DNA of 42,306 nt, from positions 1 through 42,306 of the forward strand of contig JANQEY010000197.1 of assembly GCA_028278125.1 (NCBI GenBank). The letters are read 5' to 3'. This document shows, piece by piece, positions 26,001 through 33,966 of this stretch. The position numbers and the translations under genes were made by a program. A model generated the notes under the pieces. It was given only the letters and a program-made list of their open reading frames with translations, was not told the DNA's origin and did no database searches. Position 1 is the first letter of the stretch. The number at the start of each line of letters is the position of its first letter. This DNA is from a bacterium (GTDB lineage Bacteria; Electryoneota; Electryoneia; Electryoneales; Electryoneaceae).

Positions 26001-29000
26001 ATCATCGACTGGATCCATGCGATGCGAACGATACCTATCTTGATTGGGATGGAGACGGTCTACACGCTCTCGGGGAATACCTGAACAATACGGACATCGA
26101 TCATTACGATTCGGATGACGATATGATGCCAGATGGATGGGAGGTGAAATATGGTCTTAATCCGTTAAGCGATGATGCTGATAGCGACAAAGATAGTGAT
26201 AACCTAACCAATATCATTGAGTTCAGTGAAGGGTTGGATCCCTCTAAAGCTGACACGGATTCAGACGGAATGCCCGATGATTGGGAATTAAGCTATTTAC
26301 TGAATGCCACCTTTGACGATTCAGGAGAGGATTCAGACAATGATTCACTTACCAACCTCCAGGAGTATGAGAACGGCACAGATCCAAAAACCCTATCATG
26401 GGATACCGATGAATTACCGAATGATTGGGAGAATTCTACAGGACTGAATCCTTACAGGAACGACACTGCATTGGACCCGGATGGTGACGGACTATCAAAT
26501 CTCCTCGAATATAATCAATCAACGGACCCGTTCGATCCAGATTGCGACAATGACGGCTTGCCGGATGGATGGGAGTATTACAACGGATTGAATGCTTCCG
26601 ATTCTAGCGATAAGTATACGGATATCGACAATGATGATCTAAACAACACGGAGGAGTACGAGCTTGGAACGAAGGCGAATAGCTGGGATAGCGATTATGA
26701 CGGAATGCCTGATTCTTGGGAGAATGATAACAGTTTGATACCAACCTCTTTCGATGCCTTCGAGGATTATGATGGTGACGGCTTAGAAAATATCGAGGAA
26801 TATAGATACAATATATCATCTACCTGGAATCACTCAACCGATGGCGTTTATGAAGGTGGATTGGACCCAATGGATCCAGATTACGACAATGACGGATTTA
26901 CCGATGGATATGAGGTCAAGTGCAATCTGACACCCACACAGTTGATTCCATCGGATAAAACAACGGACGACGATAATGATAAGCTTACGAACTGGGAAGA
27001 GTACCTGATGGGTACCTTAGCAAATAATAACGATTCCGACATGGATGGACTGGAGGACTACGATGAGATACAGTATCAGCTCGTGGATATACAGTATTTC
27101 ACCGATAACAATGGTTTTGTAAAGACAGATGGTGTCAATGAAATTCGCCGAATGGATATCAACAGATCTGTATTCGAGATATCTGCGGGTAATCAGGTTT
27201 TGATGGATTTCACTGTTCAGACCCACGGCTATTATACATTGGTCGTCCAGATGCATACTGGTGTGGACCCTCCCGTCGAATTATGGATCAAGAAGAACGT
27301 AACTACCATTTCGAACAGGACAAGGATGGTCAATCAATGGAAGTTCAAGAAGTACACCACAGCGATAACGGAATTGAGCAAGGGCACATATACGTTGGCG
27401 GTTGAATGTAAAGCAGAAACGATCAGTCTCCTGAATCCGGTTGAGATACATCTATCCTCATACGGTAAACCAGTCCTTTCTGATTATGACGGAGATGGCC
27501 TCCTTGATGGAAAGAATGTTACTGTGAATAACATAACTGGTGAACTGGATATTCAGGGGAACGCTAACACCACTACATACCTCGGTGAATTCTTCACTGT
27601 AACCAATCCTATGAACATCGATACCGATGGGGATGGCCTTACAGACGGATATAATATCACAATTGGCAATTCCAATTATCTGGGTGAACTATCCTTTGGT
27701 ACTAATCCGCTGAAACCTGATGGAGATCATGATGGTCTTGGCGATCTGGAAGAGGTCACACTTGGATATGATGGTTGGATAACAAATCCAAAAAACTATG
27801 ACTGCGACGCCGACGGGTTATACGATGGATGGAATGACAAGAATGGGAACCGTATCTTTGATCCTGGAGAAACTAAAGGTGAATGGAACTGGATGACGAA
27901 TCCGTACAATAATGATACCGATCGAGATGGTGTCACTGATCAGATCGATCGTAATCCTCTCCATAATTCGATCATTACAGCTAAAGTTAAAGTCAATTGG
28001 ATTGATAGCAGTGAAATAGATGGAATGAAATTCAAGGTGGTCATCGACGATACTGGTATGTCCGATGATTGGAAGATCAAGTTCACCTCTGTAACCCTCC
28101 AACCAAATGATGAATTCAAAGTATTTTATGATCTTCCTGATGTGAATTCGACAACGACCTGTGAATTGGTCATTTACGAAACTAAGAATGACGCTGATTA
28201 TAGATATGATACGAAAACTCATAATATTGGAACGCTACTTCGGTCTGGGAAGTTAGATAGAACAATGGAGGGTGAGACACGATACGTAAATACATCTAAT
28301 TTTAAAATTGAATATACATTTTCGGATGAGGATCTCAATCGGATCAACACACTGATGTTCCAGGGTATAAATGACAGTTATTCATGGTATCATGCGAACT
28401 ATAGTACCGGTCAAAATCTGCTTAGATATGTTGGAGATATGGGTTTCTACATATTCTTATTGAATGTAACAGGAACCCCAAATGTGACCGGTATTGTTGA
28501 GGGATCTAATGCATGGTTGGTGCCTAGGTCATTATATTTCAGCTCCCAACTTTATCATGAACTGAATAATACTGACGACGCGAATAATCTCTCTTCTCCA
28601 TCAGATACAGATTTCTACAACAATACATGTGATCTGAACAGCAGTCATATAATGGGTGTGTATTCGATCAATCTTACCGCGTCAGAAGCTTATTATTATT
28701 ATTACAATCTTACACACAATAACTCAGGGAACCTTACTGCAGAATCCATCAATATAACCATCAATCTAACGCATCTCGGTATATATGGCGATGTTTTAGA
28801 TATGATACCGTTCGACGCCCCTGAAGTATCTGAACAGGGAAAAATCGTTAAACCGAAACCAAAGGATAAGAAGAGTAACAGTATTTGGGATAAATTCACT
28901 AATTTCGTCTCTGAAGTTGGTGCATATGTTGTAGAAAATATGCCCAATTTCATTAAGGACACATTGATCAGGGCTGCAAATGCATGGAATGATTTCCTTG

Positions 29001-29539
29001 TTGCTGCAATTGATTTCTTTGGCAAGGTTGCATCGAAATTAAAAGAATGGTGTAATCCAGCCTTTTTATGCAGTGTTATTGGAAAAATTGGGAGTGCTTT
29101 GGTTGAAATCGCAAAAGCAGCATTAAATGTATTAAACTTCATTAGGTTATTCTTTATCAATCTATTTGTCAAAGGATTCCGATCTTGGTGTGTTATTCCT
29201 ATGTATGAACTAAGTCAAACACAAGGTTCTAATTCTATTACAGACACTGCGAAAGGAATTTCAAAACTAATGATTGCTACAACTGCTCTCATTCTCCTTA
29301 CGATACCTGTCCTCCCCATCATGTTTACCACTCCTTCAGCTCTGGCAAACATGATTGATATAAGCTCCTTAATATCAGCAACTTTAAGTGCAAAACTTTC
29401 AATAGCTGGATTAATAGGTTCGTGGATTATGCTCGGATACGCGCTACATGTTGATAAAACCGGAATACTTATAGCCTCTTATATTGTAGCAATAATTGAC
29501 ATTATTGGGAATCTCATACTCATATTCATGGCAGGATAG
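23054..29539 (+). CDS. Giant secreted/surface protein with thrombospondin-type-3-like calcium repeats
   Basis: 2161 residues. A signal peptide or anchor opens the protein ('LAPHVALAIVAIMLLPNINS'). Residues about 30-400 are beta-rich. From about 408 to 1343 there are dozens of repeats of the D-x-D-x-D-G type followed by 'N..EY..GT(N/D)P', the calcium-binding TSP3-like pattern; a second block spans about 1476-1640. Between the blocks (about 1350-1470) lies a beta-sandwich-like domain. N-x-S/T sites are abundant, as in archaeal S-layer and adhesin glycoproteins. The last 200 residues have amphipathic helices and at least three hydrophobic segments ('LMIATTALILLTIPVLPIMF', 'SIAGLIGSWIMLGYAL', 'IVAIIDIIGNLILIFMAG'), so it is probably membrane anchored at its C-terminus. 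It could be a host adhesin or a virus or vesicle surface spike. Confidence 0.85.
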   Translation: MRLVRLAPHVALAIVAIMLLPNINSALQIDENVDVNQLPYEHTFTNYALAKLHFIGVQEAITVGVTFEDADFDFMLFLGGKNIGTVYKERTMMFIINLYTNTDLVFQASNGLKVSVEQCGPNITVTENNITVLGSLGKEGNLYTTNIHVPHDNAHNVTVDATVNFTYLGICDGSISNFGYATSESEFHIHSADQTQMVRLIAEESGTFDIVFEFSSDNKLGIGGPSIGNVTFLATGADITMHHTELAQYSDEDSLAEEISIGDINYSFSTEDIDDDGCPKITLFRTNLKIQGGFPVITINEITDPPNKKTVYRRYSTIMSNEETVTKGDPMDLDPFVTETIVNPVAHIVYNVEVIDDDKDGKPIVILHQYNLTINSTGHPIQGGSYKEYHNLDVDDQDPSKPNSYSDLDGDGLSNYYEIYRTGTNPQLADTDNDGLSDYQEMGFSGYAAALNDVDLDGLNDSLELILGLNPLDLDTDDDYFEDGAELDYWLYREFGFVNATAKYELNNLTKNTGAIPSWALPDWDNDGVIDYLDKNSDDELIGAFSRPQRMHTYNHTLDLTKRTIIQGYRDLIASGLSPIVYNHNTSMISASRKNYTSDDDDTIDWLLDLEESYRSDLLNYSGNWNLTNQTRNWYFKEYEDSWFLAFYAYHQLIEETYFSDYGFYKDLCSWFDEDHNATGYYHQTPSYHDVYDTYLHLRSIVEDYYVAANVTTDMFMCKYYDLDGIELIFYHTDPADNDTDNDSLDDGIEVNYWKNINIDPFDDSDGDGIPNIYDADSDNDTYNDGIDFDLDNDGMEDVYEFFYGFDVESPGDASLDEDNDDLTNLEEFLNTTDPTKTDTDGDGIWDGSEVSIGLDPVNKDSDMDGIEDYKENSHSTDSDGDGLINALDTDSDNDGLTDSEEDKDCDGIVDTGETSPIDPDCDDDGFNDGYEVKNNHDPYSNATPDLDSDSDGLDNQEEYDYGTNPQTNDTDGDWILDKWEIDHRLDPCDANDTYLDWDGDGLHALGEYLNNTDIDHYDSDDDMMPDGWEVKYGLNPLSDDADSDKDSDNLTNIIEFSEGLDPSKADTDSDGMPDDWELSYLLNATFDDSGEDSDNDSLTNLQEYENGTDPKTLSWDTDELPNDWENSTGLNPYRNDTALDPDGDGLSNLLEYNQSTDPFDPDCDNDGLPDGWEYYNGLNASDSSDKYTDIDNDDLNNTEEYELGTKANSWDSDYDGMPDSWENDNSLIPTSFDAFEDYDGDGLENIEEYRYNISSTWNHSTDGVYEGGLDPMDPDYDNDGFTDGYEVKCNLTPTQLIPSDKTTDDDNDKLTNWEEYLMGTLANNNDSDMDGLEDYDEIQYQLVDIQYFTDNNGFVKTDGVNEIRRMDINRSVFEISAGNQVLMDFTVQTHGYYTLVVQMHTGVDPPVELWIKKNVTTISNRTRMVNQWKFKKYTTAITELSKGTYTLAVECKAETISLLNPVEIHLSSYGKPVLSDYDGDGLLDGKNVTVNNITGELDIQGNANTTTYLGEFFTVTNPMNIDTDGDGLTDGYNITIGNSNYLGELSFGTNPLKPDGDHDGLGDLEEVTLGYDGWITNPKNYDCDADGLYDGWNDKNGNRIFDPGETKGEWNWMTNPYNNDTDRDGVTDQIDRNPLHNSIITAKVKVNWIDSSEIDGMKFKVVIDDTGMSDDWKIKFTSVTLQPNDEFKVFYDLPDVNSTTTCELVIYETKNDADYRYDTKTHNIGTLLRSGKLDRTMEGETRYVNTSNFKIEYTFSDEDLNRINTLMFQGINDSYSWYHANYSTGQNLLRYVGDMGFYIFLLNVTGTPNVTGIVEGSNAWLVPRSLYFSSQLYHELNNTDDANNLSSPSDTDFYNNTCDLNSSHIMGVYSINLTASEAYYYYYNLTHNNSGNLTAESINITINLTHLGIYGDVLDMIPFDAPEVSEQGKIVKPKPKDKKSNSIWDKFTNFVSEVGAYVVENMPNFIKDTLIRAANAWNDFLVAAIDFFGKVASKLKEWCNPAFLCSVIGKIGSALVEIAKAALNVLNFIRLFFINLFVKGFRSWCVIPMYELSQTQGSNSITDTAKGISKLMIATTALILLTIPVLPIMFTTPSALANMIDISSLISATLSAKLSIAGLIGSWIMLGYALHVDKTGILIASYIVAIIDIIGNLILIFMAG

Positions 29540-29546
29540 TGATTCG

Positions 29547-30602
29547 ATGTTGGAATTAAAGTCCTCAAAACAATATTTACTTTCACTAGCATTCTTTAAG
29601 GTTGCTTTAGTAATATTTACTTTGATTTTTCTCTTTTTATCATTATATGACATATTTTTCACCCCTCTTTTTTTATCATTTGTGTGCGTAATTATTTTCT
29701 TTTTTATAACATCACCGATTCCTCAACCCCCACCTTTAACATTCAATTCAACCACTTTTAACCTACCGAGATATAATTTTCTGAAAAAAAAGTATACATA
29801 TTTACATTATCCGATTTCTGATATTAAAAGTGTGAGCAAAAAAGGTTTTTTTTTAAATAATGGTGATAAAATTCAATATTCGTTATATTATGATAAAGAT
29901 GCACAATATGATTTTTATTTAGAGATAACTAACATTTTTAAGAAAAGGAATGCTCGCTTAAATATGGAATTCCGTTGTTGGCTTAATGACAATAATAAAG
30001 AGATAGACAGTAAGATTCTTTCACAAATTAATAAACCACTCATGGAAATAAAGGATAATTCCGAAACCTCAATGCACTTACAGGCTATAAATGAGCTTTT
30101 CATTGGTGATCTAAATCACATGCAATTCTTAACTTCTCATTTTCCGATGATCAAACAAAATAATAAGCTATTAATGTATAAAATTAAGAAGATACTAAAT
30201 GAACACTCTACTAATCACATTATTTTAAAACCGGTTTTTAAAGATATATATAATAAATTTAACACAATTTATGAAATCCAGACCATACTTAATAACTTAG
30301 AACCATATTTAAAGGAATCCAATGAATTATATTCTCTCTATATCATTAATATTAATTTCAATATAATTATTAATTCGCTAACTAAGAAATTAGATGGATA
30401 CAAGAACATAATAGGAAACACCTCATTGCATTCGATAGAGAATTCAGATATTAAGGATGAGATTACTGAGAGTATTTTACTATTAGAAACTATGATAATT
30501 TCATTTACAATTCGCTATCTTAATAAGAATATATGGACAAATAAAGAGCGACAACAATTCATTCAAGTTAACCGAGAACTTGGAAAAGTGCTTGAAGGTT
30601 AA
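29547..30602 (+). CDS. Membrane protein of unknown function
   Basis: 351 residues from ATG 29547, seven bases after the stop of the giant protein; an upstream reading from 29496 would overlap that gene. Two hydrophobic helices at the N-terminus ('FKVALVIFTLIFLFLSLYDIF' region and 'LSFVCVIIFFFITSP') form a hairpin, followed by a large, very AT-rich, Asn/Lys/Ile-rich helical cytoplasmic part. Not recognised. Close coupling to the giant surface protein suggests a helper in its assembly or display (inference). The A/T-rich codon use is stronger than in its neighbours. Confidence 0.65.
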   Translation: MLELKSSKQYLLSLAFFKVALVIFTLIFLFLSLYDIFFTPLFLSFVCVIIFFFITSPIPQPPPLTFNSTTFNLPRYNFLKKKYTYLHYPISDIKSVSKKGFFLNNGDKIQYSLYYDKDAQYDFYLEITNIFKKRNARLNMEFRCWLNDNNKEIDSKILSQINKPLMEIKDNSETSMHLQAINELFIGDLNHMQFLTSHFPMIKQNNKLLMYKIKKILNEHSTNHIILKPVFKDIYNKFNTIYEIQTILNNLEPYLKESNELYSLYIININFNIIINSLTKKLDGYKNIIGNTSLHSIENSDIKDEITESILLLETMIISFTIRYLNKNIWTNKERQQFIQVNRELGKVLEG

Positions 30603-30660
30603 TCAAAAAAGACATAACTGCTATGGTATCTTCATACAATGATTCTCATTTGGTAGATAT

Positions 30661-31641
30661 CTATATACCTATTTTCGGTATGTATGCTAAATACGCCCGC
30701 CTCAACTCATCTTCATCAATATGATGATAGATATCAATTGCCTCAGCTCTACGATCTCCTCTCAATTCTTTAACATATTCTCTCGGCATCCCATTCCTGA
30801 TAAGATGTGTAGTAAACCAATGCCTCATGCAATGTGGTCCGACATGATCCTCTAACTTCTTCGAATCGGGGTTATGAAATCCAAGCTGTAGAGCAGGTTC
30901 AACCACGGCTTTCCACACGGCATTCCTGGATAATCGAGTGCCAGTCTGATAGCTAATGAAAAGAGCATCAGAATTGGATTCCAACTTCTCCCGAAGTTTA
31001 ATCCATCGCTTCAATGCTCTTGAAACTTCATCATCGAAAAAAACCAATCGATTGCTCCGCTTGGGCGTAGGTTTCAAGTTTATCGAACCCTCTTCCCAAT
31101 TGATATCATCTAGATCCAACTTCAGTAGTTCATTCCGCCTGATACCGGTCTTCGCTAGTAATAGTATCATAGCTCGATCCCGTGGATTGAACATGATACT
31201 TAGTATCTGAGCCAACTGTTCCACAGATAGAAGTTGGCGAGTCGATTTCTCATTCTCCTTCTTGTATCGCTTCAGATACCGCTTACGGAATGGTAAAACG
31301 ATATTAACCTGCGTAATCCCCTCGAACGTGAGATAATCGTAGAATGACGATAGAGCCGAGAAGTAATTCTCGATGGTTTTAAACTTCACCCGACGTGTAC
31401 GTTGGAGATATCGGAGAAACGCACGTAACCCCTCCGTATCGGCCTCAACTGCCCGGAGATGGCGTCTTTCGAGAGATCGGAGGTAAATGAGTAGGCTTGA
31501 CCTGTATCGACGTATGGATTCGGGGCTCATATTCTGGAGTTGACAGTCTTCGAGGTAGGCTGATAATAATCGAGCATGTTCATCCGTTATCCCCTGAATT
31601 GTCACGATTATCCCTTCCATCGCCATTTTCGGCCAAGGCAT
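30661..31641 (-). CDS. Archaeal XerC/D-like tyrosine recombinase (integrase)
   Basis: Up to 326 residues. The N-terminal SAM-like core-binding domain covers about 20-125 ('SPESIRRYRSSLLIYLRSL'). The catalytic residues are present: Arg168 in 'TGIRRNELL', a Lys near 194, 'HCMRHWFTTHLIRNG' giving His270 and Arg273, and nucleophile Tyr305 in 'AIDIYHHID'. The usual 'LGH' His is replaced in 'LRGDRRAEAIDIYHH', a variant familiar from haloarchaeal integrases. It is not split, unlike integrated SSV-type genes. The start is uncertain: ATGs at 31641, 31626 and 31620 overlap the upstream gene, and GTG 31605 has AAGGGAT just before it. It is co-transcribed with the regulator and sits near the 3' end of tRNA-Leu, the probable attachment site. 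Confidence 0.9.
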   Translation of the reverse strand: MPWPKMAMEGIIVTIQGITDEHARLLSAYLEDCQLQNMSPESIRRYRSSLLIYLRSLERRHLRAVEADTEGLRAFLRYLQRTRRVKFKTIENYFSALSSFYDYLTFEGITQVNIVLPFRKRYLKRYKKENEKSTRQLLSVEQLAQILSIMFNPRDRAMILLLAKTGIRRNELLKLDLDDINWEEGSINLKPTPKRSNRLVFFDDEVSRALKRWIKLREKLESNSDALFISYQTGTRLSRNAVWKAVVEPALQLGFHNPDSKKLEDHVGPHCMRHWFTTHLIRNGMPREYVKELRGDRRAEAIDIYHHIDEDELRRAYLAYIPKIGI

Positions 31642-32150
31642 TCTACGAGGCCGACCTGCTCAAGATATTCAAGTTGTTGGGAGATACCAGCAATGATGTC
31701 TGTAGCATTAGATTTCACATTTAATTGTGTTAATAACTCATTCTGTGTGAGCGGTTGATTACTTGATCTCAGGAGATCAATAACAGCCGGATCGGTCTGT
31801 CTTAAACCAGTAAACCCCGGATCAAGGAATGGACCAGCATGATACCGCCGTAACTCAGCGTCTAGTGACTCGGATAAGCTCTTGAGCATCCTGTTCTCCT
31901 TCTCAAGATTCTTGATTCTGTCATTAGCTTCATTCAGGTTGGATACCAGTGATACCCTAGACTCGGAAGCACTATCTCCCTCCTCATTGTTTATCGAATC
32001 CAGCACCCTTTCAACCACGAACTTTGATATTGACTGTCGTGCTGTTTTAGCCCGTTCCTTCCATTCATCAGCTAGCTCAAGTGATGGTAAATACACGTAA
32101 ATAGCCCGTTTCTTGATGGTTTTCGTCTTACCGAGGTTCGGTTTGGACAT
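31608..32150 (-). CDS. Ribbon-helix-helix / winged-helix regulator beside the integrase
   Basis: About 180 residues. Residues about 12-50 resemble a ribbon-helix-helix DNA-binding domain ('KKRAIYVYLPSLELADEWKE' then 'SISKFVVERVL'). Residues about 70-105 are a coiled coil ('LNEANDRIKNLEKENRMLK'). The C-terminus, residues about 125-180, looks like a winged helix ('LTQNELLTQL', 'QQLEYLEQVGLVECLG'). ATG 32150 lies about 27-30 bases after a TATA box (TTATAATTC), so the message is probably leaderless. The gene overlaps the integrase by up to 34 bp. A role as integrase repressor or excision factor is likely; the palindrome next to its promoter is a good operator candidate (inference). Confidence 0.78.
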   Translation of the reverse strand: MSKPNLGKTKTIKKRAIYVYLPSLELADEWKERAKTARQSISKFVVERVLDSINNEEGDSASESRVSLVSNLNEANDRIKNLEKENRMLKSLSESLDAELRRYHAGPFLDPGFTGLRQTDPAVIDLLRSSNQPLTQNELLTQLNVKSNATDIIAGISQQLEYLEQVGLVECLGRKWRWKG

Positions 32151-32173
32151 GTCTATCAAATCACATATGGCGT

Positions 32174-32201
32174 ACGAATTATAAGTATTTTACTAGTAAA
32201 A
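32174..32201 (-). promoter_or_regulatory. Regulator promoter with 14-bp palindrome next to the tRNA-Leu 3' end
   Basis: The minus strand reads ACTTATAATTCG (TATA box, about 32176-32187) ahead of the leaderless start at 32150. Immediately upstream is the perfect palindrome TTTTACTAGTAAAA (32188-32201), three bases from the tRNA-Leu 3' end. It can serve as an operator, and its T-run also ends the tRNA transcript. Confidence 0.55.
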
Positions 32202-32204
32202 AAG

Positions 32205-32289
32205 TGCGGGGGAAGGGATTCGAACCCTCGGACCTCTACAGGATTAGGCCCTGAACCTAACGCCGTTGACCTGGCTTGGCTACCCCCGC
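32205..32289 (-). tRNA. tRNA-Leu (CAG)
   Basis: Minus-strand type II tRNA of 85 nt. The acceptor stem GCGGGGG pairs with CCCCCGC, with discriminator A. The D-arm is GCCAAGCCAGG...GGC. The anticodon stem TTAGG/CCTAA encloses loop TTCAGGG with anticodon CAG. A long variable arm TCCTGTAGAGGTCC is followed by the T-arm GAGGGTTCGAATCCCTT. CCA is not encoded. A T-rich tract follows. Its 5' half is duplicated 128 bp upstream. The recombinase operon starts 55 bases past the 3' end, marking this gene as the likely integration target. Confidence 0.95.
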
Positions 32290-32430
32290 ACTTGGAGGAT
32301 TTTTGCGTCTGAGCGGGGGCCGGCAGGTCAACGGTCCCGTCCTCGACGAACGAAGTGAGTCGAGGCGACGGCGCGTCCGGGGGACGCGACGGAGTGACCT
32401 GGCTTGGCTACCCCCGCACTTGGAGGATTT
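32267..32430 (-). repeat. tRNA-Leu 5'-half duplication enclosing a cloverleaf-like hairpin element
   Basis: The 36 bp at 32267-32302, which include the 5' part of tRNA-Leu, recur exactly at 32395-32430. Between them lies a strongly folding GC-rich segment. GCGGGGG (32313-32319) pairs with CCCCCGC (32411-32417) and CAGGTCA (32324-32330) with TGACCTG (32395-32401). Inside are two hairpins, CCTCGAC/GTCGAGG (32341-32365, extended by CCGT/ACGG) and CGCGTCC/GGACGCG (32372-32388). The plus-strand arm GCGGGGGCCGGCAGGTCAACGG itself resembles a tRNA-Leu 5' half, so the element is bounded by inverted tRNA-like halves. It lacks an anticodon arm and is not a functional tRNA. Confidence 0.8.
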
Positions 32431-32432
32431 CT

Positions 32433-32443
32433 GCTTATAGAAT
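32433..32443 (-). promoter_or_regulatory. TATA-like box upstream of the tRNA-like element and tRNA-Leu
   Basis: The minus strand reads ATTCTATAAGC about 20-25 bases before the duplicated GCGGGGG. The genuine tRNA-Leu has no comparable box directly upstream, so both may be made as one transcript from here and the real tRNA cut out (inference). Confidence 0.4.
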
Positions 32444-32565
32444 TGAGACCAAGCCACAATAGCTCGATCGAAGGTAACTCCCAGATGATACATTGCGGTA
32501 TATCAACGTTTTGATGTCCCAAGCCAGGGCTAAAATGATATTTACACTCTATGTAACGAAGGCTC

Positions 32566-32985
32566 TCAGAGAGCACGCATCCGATTGTTCCGCTTGTTGT
32601 GCTCGACCTCGGCGAGGCCGAGCTCCTCCATCAGGGGAGGAATGTAGTTGGCGAACCTCCCGCGGAAGTTCTTCTTCATACCGTACCATCCACCCATGGG
32701 ATTTTCAGCAGACCGCGCCCAGTGCTCCACTGTCCCCTCCTTCGCCTCCTGCTTCTCGTCCTTGCTGCCGAGGAGCATCCAGTCGCCGTGGTCCTTGAGC
32801 ATGGCATGAAGATCACCAATGGCACGGGCATCGTACCATAACTTGGTCGATCCGACAACGCACATGATGACCTCGGTGCCGTCCTTCTCATCGATGTACA
32901 TCTCGTAGCCCGATGATCCGGGCGGTGTCTTGAGCTTCCACGGATCCTCCTTTGTCCGTTTCTCTTTGATCGTGACGTTTGACAT
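32566..32985 (-). CDS. Conserved protein of unknown function
   Basis: 139 residues from ATG 32985; a longer reading from 33030 adds 15 residues with no family-like character. TTATTTAT about 35 bases upstream suggests a nearly leaderless message. Recognisable blocks are 'PWKLKTPPGSSGYEMY', 'VVGSTKLWYDARAI', 'LHAMLKDHGDWMLLG', 'AKEGTVEHWARS' and a C-terminal 'NNRMRAL', which I recall from a small conserved family without known function (possibly DUF6855). The sequence is Trp-rich and soluble. The stop codon lies within the palindrome GCTCTCTGAGAGC, a possible terminator. It is the first GC-rich, chromosome-like gene right of the island. Confidence 0.7.
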   Translation of the reverse strand: MSNVTIKEKRTKEDPWKLKTPPGSSGYEMYIDEKDGTEVIMCVVGSTKLWYDARAIGDLHAMLKDHGDWMLLGSKDEKQEAKEGTVEHWARSAENPMGGWYGMKKNFRGRFANYIPPLMEELGLAEVEHNKRNNRMRAL

Positions 32986-33060
32986 GGATATCGAACCGTT
33001 CATCGATCTGATGATAAATAACGGTTCCACCTAAGCAGGGACCGATCGATCAGTGCTCAA

Positions 33061-33813
33061 CTAGTCATCGAGCATTTTATCCAGATCCTTCGGCAGGAGA
33101 TAATGGTAGCTGAACGGCTTACCGTCCCTGATGATCGCGAAGGTCCCGTACGGATACGGCATCTTGCTCATTACATCGTCCCTGGAACCAAGTTCGATCA
33201 TCTTGACACCGAATCCTTTCCTCTCCAGATGCTCCCTCGACGTATTCGCCGCATCCTCGATATATGGGCATTGATCAGTCCTGAGGATCGTGAAACCGTC
33301 ACCGAACTGCGACGCCTTCTTCTCCCAATCTCCAGCAAACCTGGGCATCGGCCCATCCTCGAACTGCTTGACCATGAGGTCGAACGGCGGCTCGGATTCC
33401 ACTGATAAGAAACCGTTCTTTTCCCAGACCCCTCTTTCATGGAGCCACGTTCGTTCCGATGTCACCGTGCAGACGCCCTTGAATCCGTTCTCCTTGGCAT
33501 CCTTCAGACACTCCTGGATCAGAAATGAACCATGACCCTGTCCGTGTCTCTTCTTGCCGACGACCCAGAGACAGTGGACCACAAGGTATCCATCTGCCTC
33601 GATGGCCCTCCAGCAATGCTCTCCCGGTATGTACTCGATGAACGCTCGACTTTCCTTCATCGCGATCTTGATGCGCATCCCTTCCTCGAGACGAGCCTTG
33701 ACCCATTCCATCTTCCGGCGGAAGCCCTCTGTCTTCCTCTTGCTCATGTAGCAGAAGAACCCCTCTTTGTCCACGTTCTCAGGAGTCACATCGGTGATCT
33801 GGAGGTCTACCAT
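33061..33813 (-). CDS. GNAT acetyltransferase with YoaP-like C-terminal domain
   Basis: 250 residues. The N-terminal GNAT domain covers about 1-145: an acetyl-CoA loop 'KKRHGQGHGSFLIQ' after the strand 'LVVHCLWVVG', then 'GVCTVTSERTWLHERGVWEKNGF'. The C-terminal domain (about 160-250) begins with 'TILRTDQCPYIEDAAN', a thioredoxin-like turn with a Cys, and ends 'YPYGTFAIIRDGKPFSYHYL', the layout of YoaP-like proteins. The acetylation substrate is unknown. TTTAATAAC lies about 20-30 bases before the ATG, so the message is probably leaderless. It diverges from the zinc-ribbon gene at 33967. Confidence 0.82.
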   Translation of the reverse strand: MVDLQITDVTPENVDKEGFFCYMSKRKTEGFRRKMEWVKARLEEGMRIKIAMKESRAFIEYIPGEHCWRAIEADGYLVVHCLWVVGKKRHGQGHGSFLIQECLKDAKENGFKGVCTVTSERTWLHERGVWEKNGFLSVESEPPFDLMVKQFEDGPMPRFAGDWEKKASQFGDGFTILRTDQCPYIEDAANTSREHLERKGFGVKMIELGSRDDVMSKMPYPYGTFAIIRDGKPFSYHYLLPKDLDKMLDD

Positions 33814-33906
33814 GACGATACAACGGTCTTCGTTATTAAAGAAGGTTCCACCGGAGGTGGGAAAAACTTCGATCCGAGGGATAACTGCCGGTCAACCCTC
33901 TCTACG

Positions 33907-33921
33907 ACATGTTTATATAAC
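33907..33921 (+). promoter_or_regulatory. TATA box of the zinc-ribbon gene
   Basis: TTTATATAACTC lies about 50 bases before ATG 33967, in the 153-bp divergent spacer shared with the GNAT gene. A leader of about 20-25 nt carrying GGAGAGGGATGTG would result. Confidence 0.6.
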
Positions 33922-33966
33922 TCATCGCAACTTTTTCTTTATGGCTCCCCGGAGAGGGATGTGACA

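Noticed and set aside
30661..31641. SSV-type integrase split by integration
   Set aside because: The frame is continuous with all catalytic residues, so the gene is not divided at the tRNA.
32304..32430. A second functional tRNA-Leu
   Set aside because: Only the 5' acceptor and D-arm part is tRNA-like; no anticodon arm or T-arm is present.
33532..33966. N-terminal extension of the zinc-ribbon gene
   Set aside because: It is antisense to the GNAT gene and passes through a TATA box; ATG 33967 with an upstream promoter explains the gene.
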